From contig NZ_JAMLFW010000002.1 in NCBI RefSeq assembly GCF_024256385.1, forward strand, positions 496,001 through 560,000: a stretch of DNA of 64,000 bases, written 5' to 3'. Shown here in pieces: positions 57,918 to 64,000 of this stretch (its first letter is position 1; each line of letters starts with the position of its first letter). The notes under the pieces were generated by a model. That model searched no databases, was not told where the DNA came from, and worked only from the letters and a program-made list of their open reading frames with translations. Made by a program: the position numbers and the translations under genes. This stretch comes from Anatilimnocola floriformis (lineage in GTDB: Bacteria; Planctomycetota; Planctomycetia; Pirellulales; Pirellulaceae).

Positions 57918-60191
57918 ATGCGAAACCTCTGCCTGATCGGCCTGCTGTTGCTCGCGACTTCGGCTAGCGCTCAACCCAACACCTGGCAACAACTCGAAGC
58001 CGCAAAGATCGAAGGCCGCCGCAGCGAAACGCCGCTCGGCTATTCGCCGGAGCTGAAAAAGTTCCTCGTGCTCGGCGGGCGAACGAACAGCGGCGAATAC
58101 AAAAAGCCGCGCTCGTTCGATCAGCTCGCTCTCGATCCGAATGCCGATGCCAAGACAGCACAGTGGGAAAATTGGTTCCCTGCCAACACCGATTGGGGAC
58201 CGAAGTTCGGCGCGTGCACCGCGCCGCCATGGAAAGGCGAGAAATGGGAGTTCACCGACTCGGCTGGCAACACGCGGCCGAACTGGATGGTCTACGGCAC
58301 GTTCTCGCTGGGCCACGCCTACGACTACGATCCCGATACGAAGACGTTTCTCTTCTTTGCGAAGGGAAAGACATTTCGCTACGACCCCGCCGCGCGGAGC
58401 TGGACCGATCTCAAACCGGATTCCAATCCCGAAAGCGAACTCGGCGGCACGCTACTGTGGTCGAGTCTTTGTTACGACCGGAAGCACCAGCAGTTCGTGC
58501 TCTTTGGCGGCGGCAACCTGCAAACCGACCGCGGCGATCCCGGCACCTGGATCTATTCGCCAGAGAAGAACACATGGTCCCAACTCGAGCTGAAAAAACA
58601 GCCGCCCCAGCGAGCCAATTCTCAACTCGTTTATGATCCGATCGCGCAAAAAGTCATCCTCTTCGGCGGCGATCAACTCCATCAGCTGATTGCCGACACT
58701 TGGGCCTTCGATCTCGCGACGCGCGAATGGCAGGAAGTGAAAACCGCCCGCGCGCCTTCGCCGCGCGCCGGTCATGCGCTCCTCTGGCTGCCGAAAGCGC
58801 AGAAGGTTCTGCTGCTCGGCGGTTACACCTACACGTCCGACACCGGTTATGTCGCCAACATGTTCAAGCCGTTGCCGTTTGAGGCTTGGACTTTTGACAC
58901 GACGACGGGAACATGGGAACTGCTGCAGCGGTTTGCAGCGAAGGAAGCGCCGCAACCGCCGAACGTCGGCTTTCTGCATGCTGCCGCCGATGAGAACGAC
59001 GTCGTTGTCGCGACTGGCAACGGCACGTGGCGAATCGAAATCGAGGCAACGAAAACCGATGCAGCCGGCACGGAAAAATTCGCCGGCAAATCGACCGATG
59101 TGGTGCGGCGCACCGGTCCGCACGATCCGGCCTGGTTCACGCAAGATGTTCCCGCCGCCGATCCGGACGTGGTGAAAAAAGATCTCGCCGCGCTCCCTGC
59201 CAACGAATGGGTGCTGCGGCCGACGCCGAAATTGCCGCGGCCGAACATGGATTGGGGCTCAGCCGTTTTTCTGCCCGAGCAGGATTTGATCGTTCGTTTT
59301 TCGGGCGGCCATTCGGCTTACAGCGGCACGGCGCCGATTGTGTACGACATCAAAACCGATCGCTACTCCCTGCCGTTCGCGCCCGAGTTGCCACTGGAAT
59401 TTGTCTACAGCAATGATCAGGTCGACGGCGAATGGTCGTTTCAGCAGAATCCGTGGATGAGCGGACATACTTACAAAACGACGGGTTACGATCCACTCTC
59501 GCAGTCGCTGATCTACGCGGCGCATGACTACACCTATTTCTATTCGCCGACGACTCGCCGCTGGACGCGAGACGCGGAGAAGTGCCCCTTCAATCCCAAC
59601 ATGTATGTCGTCACGTTGGCGACGACGAAGGACAGCGTTGTGGCGTGGGCCGATAAGCGCGGCGGAAGCGGCGCAGGGCTGTGGCGTCTCGAAGGCAAAA
59701 CCCAAACGTGGCAACCGCTGCCGCTCCAAGGCACGCTGCCCGACAAAAGCCCCGACCGCCACGGCATGGCCTATGACTCGCAGCGCGATCGCCTCCTTTT
59801 CTTCAGCGCAGTCGGTAAGCAAAAAGGAGATGTCGCCTCGTATGATCTCAAAACCGGCGCAGCAACTTGGCTCGATCCTGCCGGCAAATCACAAGCCGCT
59901 GTTTCCTCGCGCGAAACGATCTATCTGCCCGAGCAAGATGCCGTGCTGATCGGCGCCCGCGTAAAGGATGACGATGGCAAGTTTCTATGGACGATCTACG
60001 ACTGTGCGAAGAATGCCTGGTTCGGCGTGGAACTCACCGGAGCTGATCCAATTAGCAAAGGGGAGTTCAACAACTCGATGGGGCTGATGGTCGATCCGGC
60101 GCGGAAACTCATCTGGGCTGTCGGCCAGAACAGCCATGTGCATGTGCTGCGGTTGGATTTGAAGTCGGCTAGGATTGTGCCGCTGAAGTGA
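57918..60191 (+). CDS. Exported Kelch-repeat protein
   Basis: A 757-aa protein with a signal peptide (MRNLCLIGLLLLATSASAQP). Kelch-type blades occur through the protein: SPELKKFLVLGGRTNSG, FVLFGGGNLQ, VILFGGDQLHQLIADTWAFDL, VLLLGGYTYTSDTGY, and further SGGHSAYSG and GQNSHVHVLRLD. Each blade has the GG and the aromatic residues of a beta-propeller. No catalytic residues are evident; some galactose oxidase-like proteins have this fold, but the Tyr-Cys cofactor is not seen. Start ATG 57918 gives the signal peptide. It is divergent from the WD40-NPCBM lipoprotein. Confidence 0.8.
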   Translation: MRNLCLIGLLLLATSASAQPNTWQQLEAAKIEGRRSETPLGYSPELKKFLVLGGRTNSGEYKKPRSFDQLALDPNADAKTAQWENWFPANTDWGPKFGACTAPPWKGEKWEFTDSAGNTRPNWMVYGTFSLGHAYDYDPDTKTFLFFAKGKTFRYDPAARSWTDLKPDSNPESELGGTLLWSSLCYDRKHQQFVLFGGGNLQTDRGDPGTWIYSPEKNTWSQLELKKQPPQRANSQLVYDPIAQKVILFGGDQLHQLIADTWAFDLATREWQEVKTARAPSPRAGHALLWLPKAQKVLLLGGYTYTSDTGYVANMFKPLPFEAWTFDTTTGTWELLQRFAAKEAPQPPNVGFLHAAADENDVVVATGNGTWRIEIEATKTDAAGTEKFAGKSTDVVRRTGPHDPAWFTQDVPAADPDVVKKDLAALPANEWVLRPTPKLPRPNMDWGSAVFLPEQDLIVRFSGGHSAYSGTAPIVYDIKTDRYSLPFAPELPLEFVYSNDQVDGEWSFQQNPWMSGHTYKTTGYDPLSQSLIYAAHDYTYFYSPTTRRWTRDAEKCPFNPNMYVVTLATTKDSVVAWADKRGGSGAGLWRLEGKTQTWQPLPLQGTLPDKSPDRHGMAYDSQRDRLLFFSAVGKQKGDVASYDLKTGAATWLDPAGKSQAAVSSRETIYLPEQDAVLIGARVKDDDGKFLWTIYDCAKNAWFGVELTGADPISKGEFNNSMGLMVDPARKLIWAVGQNSHVHVLRLDLKSARIVPLK

Positions 60192-60215
60192 TTTGTATTC
60201 GCATTTGCTTTGTTC

Positions 60216-60329
60216 CCTCGCCCCGGTACTCCGGGGAGAGGGTTAGGGTGAGGGGCTGGAAGCGGATTCGAGTCTATTCAGCCACACCCCCTCACCCCGG
60301 CCCTCTCCCCGGAGTACCGAGGAGAGGGA
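60216..60329. repeat. GC-rich inverted-repeat pair after the Kelch gene
   Basis: Arm 60216-60258 and arm 60280-60329 are reverse complements with few changes. Each has a palindromic core with CTCCGGGGAG. A T-rich run follows the second arm (TAATTCTTTTTAGCC). It may act as the Kelch terminator. The spacer to the next gene (60372) is otherwise empty. Confidence 0.8.
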
Positions 60330-60371
60330 GTAATTCTTTTTAGCCTTTGCCTTCATCTTCAAACAAACCCC

Positions 60372-61589
60372 ATGACCCGTTTCGTCTCGCATCTCGAAGG
60401 TGGCATCGACGGCGCGCATTTGCCGGTCGACGAACTCCAATCGCTCCACAAAGACCGCCCGATTCTCGTGCGCTACGATCTGGCCGCGGTTGGCAAGTCG
60501 CTGACGAAAGAGAAGCTGAAATCGCGGCCCGAAACGATGTGGCGTTATCGCGAGTTGCTTCCCTACGCCGATGAAAAACAAATCGTTTCACTCGGCGAAC
60601 GGATGTCGCCGTTACTCGCTTGCCCGCGGCTCGGTGCTCAACTCGGCCTCGAGAATCTCTTCATCAAAGACGAATCGCAACTCCCCACTGGCAGCTTCAA
60701 AAGTCGCGGCCTCGCCATGGCGATCACGCTCGCGAAGCAGTTCGGCGTGAAGAGAGTCGCGTTGCCGACGGCGGGGAATGCTGGCGGCGCGGCAGCCGCG
60801 TATGCGGCTCGCGCGGGGATGGAGTGTTATGTCTTCATGCCCGAAGACACTCCCGCGATCAATCAATATGAATGTGCCCTCGCCGGCGCGAAGACGTTTC
60901 TCGTCAACGGACTCATTAACGACTGTGGCCGCCTTGTGCGCGAGGGCAAAGCCGCGATGAACTGGTTCGATCTGTCGACGCTCAAAGAGCCGTATCGCAT
61001 CGAAGGCAAAAAGACGATGGGCCTCGAGCTCGCCGAGCAGTTCGACTGGCAGCTGCCCGACGTCATTCTCTACCCCACCGGCGGCGGCACCGGCCTCATC
61101 GGCATGTGGAAAGCGTTTCAAGAACTGCGTGAGCTCGGTTGGCTCACGACCGCGAACATGCCGCGGATGGTCAGCGTGCAATCGACGGGCTGCGCGCCGA
61201 TCGTCCGCGCATACGAAAAAGGCGAACGCTTCGCCGATGCATTTCCGAATGCAGCCACCCAAGCCAGCGGCATTCGCGTCCCCGTTGCTGTAGGAGATTT
61301 TCTGATCCTCGACGCCGTCCGTCAAAGCAACGGCTGTGCGATCGCTGTCGACGAAACGCAAATTCAGCGCGCGCTGCGCCAGTCGGTCGCCGCCGAAGGG
61401 ATTCCCATCTGTCCCGAAGCCGCCGCGTGTGTCCTCGCCGCAGAACAACTCCTGGCGAGTGGCTGGTTGAAGCGAGATGAAAAAGTCGTCCTCTTCAACA
61501 CCGGTGCAGTGCAGAAGTACATTGAAGCCATGAAGACCGATTTGCCGCGGCTGGATAAGAATCAACCGATTGATTGGAGTTCGCTGTAA
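60372..61589 (+). CDS. thrC: Threonine synthase
   Basis: A 405-aa PLP enzyme that converts O-phosphohomoserine to threonine. The PLP Lys lies in LPTGSFKSRGLAM (about residue 110), the phosphate-binding loop is YPTGGGTGLIGM, and the substrate region includes ERMSPLLACPRLG. The length and order fit fold-type II threonine synthase. No Shine-Dalgarno is strong, but the N-terminus MTRFVSHLEGG fits the family, which recognises a Cys-less leading segment. No other Thr biosynthesis gene is nearby, so it is not in a thr operon. Confidence 0.9.
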   Translation: MTRFVSHLEGGIDGAHLPVDELQSLHKDRPILVRYDLAAVGKSLTKEKLKSRPETMWRYRELLPYADEKQIVSLGERMSPLLACPRLGAQLGLENLFIKDESQLPTGSFKSRGLAMAITLAKQFGVKRVALPTAGNAGGAAAAYAARAGMECYVFMPEDTPAINQYECALAGAKTFLVNGLINDCGRLVREGKAAMNWFDLSTLKEPYRIEGKKTMGLELAEQFDWQLPDVILYPTGGGTGLIGMWKAFQELRELGWLTTANMPRMVSVQSTGCAPIVRAYEKGERFADAFPNAATQASGIRVPVAVGDFLILDAVRQSNGCAIAVDETQIQRALRQSVAAEGIPICPEAAACVLAAEQLLASGWLKRDEKVVLFNTGAVQKYIEAMKTDLPRLDKNQPIDWSSL

Positions 61590-61603
61590 CTCGCGGAAGT
61601 CGC

Positions 61604-63019
61604 ATGGCCGAAGCAGAGATCGTCGGATACTCACTCCGCTGGATTCGGCTGGAACGCCGCTCGATTCCATTCATCCGAACATGGCAGTTGTCTCGCACCG
61701 ACGAACAAGGCCGGCGCTATTTGTCGCGGGTGCGAAAGACTGCGGAGAGAGAGTTTCCCGATGAGAGCATTTTTCGCGTCGTTCGCGAAAGCAGGCTTCG
61801 CGGCGGACTGTTGACGCTGGAGCAATTGGCGGCGGCAGTGCGTGTGGGACTCTCTCGAGCGCGGGGATGCCGGCACGTTGCGTATCACGTGTCTGGTGGT
61901 CCCACGGATTCGGGTACGCCGCGCCTGTTGATCATCACTCAGATCATTCGCAAGCACGCTTGCGGCAATTGCTGCACGCCCGATTGTGTGGCCAAGGCAG
62001 AGCTTTATCTGCGCGGCGGCCGGCTCGTGGCGCGGCGAAATCCGGTCCATTCGCGGGGTGAATATGCCAATTCCAAGTCTTGCAGTTTCGATCGACTTGA
62101 TTTGTCGATCGAAGCCGTCATCGAACTACAACGAAGAATCTCAGCAGGTGCAATGCCGCCACTGCCGCCACGTGGGCACACCATTGGGATCGGCGATGGC
62201 ACGCCGGCGGATCTAGAAGGTTTGGCCGACTGCGAAGTCATCACGGTCAGCGATCACAAAGCGCCGGACCTCAGTTGTCTGGCAGCGGCAGTTCGCGCCA
62301 CCAAAGTCTGCTTCTTGCGCGGCGAACTCAAGGGGAGCCAGATCGATGCACTCCGTTCGATGCCGCAGCTCGAAGAGTTGATCATGTACGAGCCCAGCTT
62401 GAATGAAGCGGCCCTGCAGCGAATGCAGTGGCTATCGCCACGGACGGCAATAACTCTTTCGCTCTGGTCAGCCAGCGACGATCAAGTCCAACTTTTGGCG
62501 CGCATTCCTGGGCTCACCAACATTAGCTTCCGCGCGCCGCATGTGAGTAGTTTGAGTTTGCGAAAATTAACTCGCCGCGTTTCCTTACGCTCGCTCGATT
62601 TCAAGTATGGCCGAGTCACAAGTTTTGGCGCGGCGTTGCTGCCGCGGTTGCCCAAGCTACAGCGGTTGAGCCTGGCAGGCTGCCGTGTCTCGCGCGGCGC
62701 CATGTTGCTCGTCGGTCAGTGTTCCGAACTGGAGTCGCTCGACTTGAGTTGCCCGCGCATGAGCGACCGCTATTGCCAAATGCTGGCGGAATTGACGCGG
62801 CTAAAAAAGTTGCTGATCGACGGAACGGCTGTTTCCGATCGCGGCTTATCGCTGCTCGCCGGTTGCTCGACGCTGACAGAGATTTCGATCCGGCGCACGG
62901 TGCGAATTTCGCGGGCTGCTATCGAGCGTTTTCAAAAGAGACGGCCTGACGTTCAACTGAAGACAGGAACGTCGTTGCCGTTGCTTCCCGACTATTTTAA
63001 TGAGCTGTTTGGTGGATGA
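61604..63019 (+). CDS. Leucine-rich-repeat protein with a Cys cluster
   Basis: A 471-aa protein from ATG 61604 (GGAAG upstream). The N-terminal part (1-110) is charged. Residues about 120-135 have a Cys cluster HACGNCCTPDC. Leucine-rich repeats cover about 230-450: LDFKYGRVTSFGAALLPRLPKLQRLSLAGC, ECSELESLDLSCPRMSD and LLIDGTAVSDRGLSLLAGCSTL. The repeats are of the RI/amino-terminal LRR type. It has no signal peptide, so it is cytoplasmic, possibly a metal-binding scaffold for protein contacts. It follows threonine synthase by 14 bp and may be co-transcribed. Confidence 0.65.
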   Translation: MAEAEIVGYSLRWIRLERRSIPFIRTWQLSRTDEQGRRYLSRVRKTAEREFPDESIFRVVRESRLRGGLLTLEQLAAAVRVGLSRARGCRHVAYHVSGGPTDSGTPRLLIITQIIRKHACGNCCTPDCVAKAELYLRGGRLVARRNPVHSRGEYANSKSCSFDRLDLSIEAVIELQRRISAGAMPPLPPRGHTIGIGDGTPADLEGLADCEVITVSDHKAPDLSCLAAAVRATKVCFLRGELKGSQIDALRSMPQLEELIMYEPSLNEAALQRMQWLSPRTAITLSLWSASDDQVQLLARIPGLTNISFRAPHVSSLSLRKLTRRVSLRSLDFKYGRVTSFGAALLPRLPKLQRLSLAGCRVSRGAMLLVGQCSELESLDLSCPRMSDRYCQMLAELTRLKKLLIDGTAVSDRGLSLLAGCSTLTEISIRRTVRISRAAIERFQKRRPDVQLKTGTSLPLLPDYFNELFGG

Positions 63020-63025
63020 GGCGAC

Positions 63026-64000
63026 TCACAGGTTCCCCGCATCCTGCAAGTCCATAATGAACTTCACCAGAAATGGTTCCACCTGTGTCGCATCGGCCTG
63101 AATTTGCGCCTGTTTCATGTTGAAGTGAAACTTCCGCCACGACATTCCTTCCTCATACGTGCACCCCGACAGGTGCCCGAAATGCGGGCGGTCGGGGCAG
63201 CAGCGAATGCCGAAGCCGTATTTCCGCATCGGAAACTTATTACCTTTCCCCGCGGCTTCCTTCATTCGATTGTTGTAGATCTCAATCAGCGGCGACACAT
63301 TCTGCGTCCAGTTGCGCGGCACGCCGCCGCCGAAGGTCCAGATGCCCGCGGCATCGGCGTTGGTCATCAGCTCGAGCAGCTTCGCCGTGTCCTTCTCCAT
63401 ATCCATCACGATCCGCTTCTTACCGGTTAGCTCCCGCAGCTTGTTGGTGCAATAGACATCATTCCCCAGCTCGGAATCGGTAAACGCCGGCACAAAGACC
63501 GGCACCTTTTTGCGATAAGCCGACAGCAGAATCGCCGGATGATCGGGGTAGTGATCTTCCAGATATTTTCCGAGCGCGCCGTGCAGCACACTGGGGCTGA
63601 TCGTCTCCTCGCCGGAGAACGTCGCCAGCGCAGCGCTCATGATCTCGTCGATGTGATCGAAATTCGTCTCCGGCTCGAGCACGTCGGTAACGCGGTTCAA
63701 CCCGAGCTTCGCCAGCTTTTCGTCGTCATCCTGAGGGTTGTACTTGTAATGCTTCAGCCCCAGCCCCGGCACCAACCCGTGCGCCATCAGCGCCCCTGTG
63801 CTCGTCACGCTGTGGATCATGCCGCGATCGATCATTTCGCAGATTACCAGCGACATCTGCGCAATGGTCATCGCCCCCGAGAGGGTCAGAAACCGGATGA
63901 TCCCCTTCTTCTTCATCATCTGCTGCAGCACTTCCGCCGCCTGCCGCACCTGCATGCCGATACCCGGCATCGTCCCCAGCGACTCCACCAGTTCTCCTAC
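63026..64000 (-). CDS. Deoxyhypusine-synthase-like protein, 5' end cut by window edge
   Basis: A frame of at least 325 aa, open to the right edge (residues VGELVESLGTMPG precede the listed ATG-equivalent), so the true start is outside. The domain is the deoxyhypusine synthase fold: FLTLSGAMTIAQMSLV, SVTSTGALMAHGLV, FVPAFTDSELGNDVY, WTFGGGVPRNW, and the catalytic-Lys region EGMSWRKFHFN (Lys aligned with the DHS active Lys). Bacteria lack the usual eIF5A substrate, so such proteins are thought to act as homospermidine-type or other aminobutyl transferases from spermidine; the substrate here is unknown. It is convergent with the LRR gene (6 bp). Confidence 0.85.
   Translation of the reverse strand, partial: VGELVESLGTMPGIGMQVRQAAEVLQQMMKKKGIIRFLTLSGAMTIAQMSLVICEMIDRGMIHSVTSTGALMAHGLVPGLGLKHYKYNPQDDDEKLAKLGLNRVTDVLEPETNFDHIDEIMSAALATFSGEETISPSVLHGALGKYLEDHYPDHPAILLSAYRKKVPVFVPAFTDSELGNDVYCTNKLRELTGKKRIVMDMEKDTAKLLELMTNADAAGIWTFGGGVPRNWTQNVSPLIEIYNNRMKEAAGKGNKFPMRKYGFGIRCCPDRPHFGHLSGCTYEEGMSWRKFHFNMKQAQIQADATQVEPFLVKFIMDLQDAGNL

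Overview
The window looks like a chromosome segment of a planctomycete (Planctomycetota, perhaps a Pirellulales-like lineage; the exact order is not proven). Support comes from the gene content: DUF4838 proteins, WD40 proteins fused to an NPCBM-type carbohydrate-binding domain, a J-like/WD40 protein, an FHA-adenylate cyclase, Gfo/Idh plus sugar isomerase pairs, a bacterial deoxyhypusine-synthase-like protein and many long secreted proteins of unknown role, all in GC-rich DNA.

Region 1 (1-5.4 kb) is ordinary chromosome: the 3' part of an amidase, a secreted protein, a Gfo/Idh/MocA oxidoreductase with a sugar isomerase/epimerase, and a secreted single-haem (CLQCH) protein. Region 2 (5431-22340) is an integrated phage-like element of 16.9 kb, bounded by a perfect 42-bp direct repeat whose right copy is the 3' part of an intact tRNA-Arg(CCT). 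It holds a tyrosine integrase, a leftward block of small overlapping early genes with two winged-helix proteins, a rightward repressor-lipoprotein pair, and a leftward late/replication block: excisionase-like protein, RepA-like helicase, HNH-like protein, S49 prohead protease with scaffold-like tail, several unknowns, a gp10-like tail protein and a tape measure protein. No terminase, portal, major capsid or lysis gene was recognised, so it is either a decayed prophage or a satellite.

Region 3 (22.4-37.7 kb) holds a secreted helical protein with a perfect 210-bp internal tandem duplication, an alpha/beta hydrolase, an M20 peptidase, an MFS transporter, an FHA-cyclase, a dicarboxylate/amino-acid symporter, and an acyltransferase-CDP-DAG synthase pair for phospholipid synthesis. 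Region 4 (37.9-50.2 kb) has a frameshifted J-like/WD40/NPCBM gene, LspA, DksA-like, a coupled operon of three paralogous membrane proteins and an HpaI-type aldolase, ScpA, and a PiT phosphate transporter. Region 5 (50.3-64 kb) is a run of exported proteins (two DUF4838 proteins, one frameshifted; an NPCBM-WD40 lipoprotein; a Kelch protein), then threonine synthase, a leucine-rich-repeat protein and a deoxyhypusine-synthase-like gene cut by the right edge.

Intergenic DNA is rich in palindromes. Two convergent gene pairs (965-1126 and 36845-37064) have a perfect 27-29 bp inverted repeat abutting both stop codons. Other structured spacers lie at 28.9, 30.9-31.3, 33.1-33.2, 34.85-35.0 and 60.2-60.3 kb. 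All function calls are from reading motifs; no database search was run.
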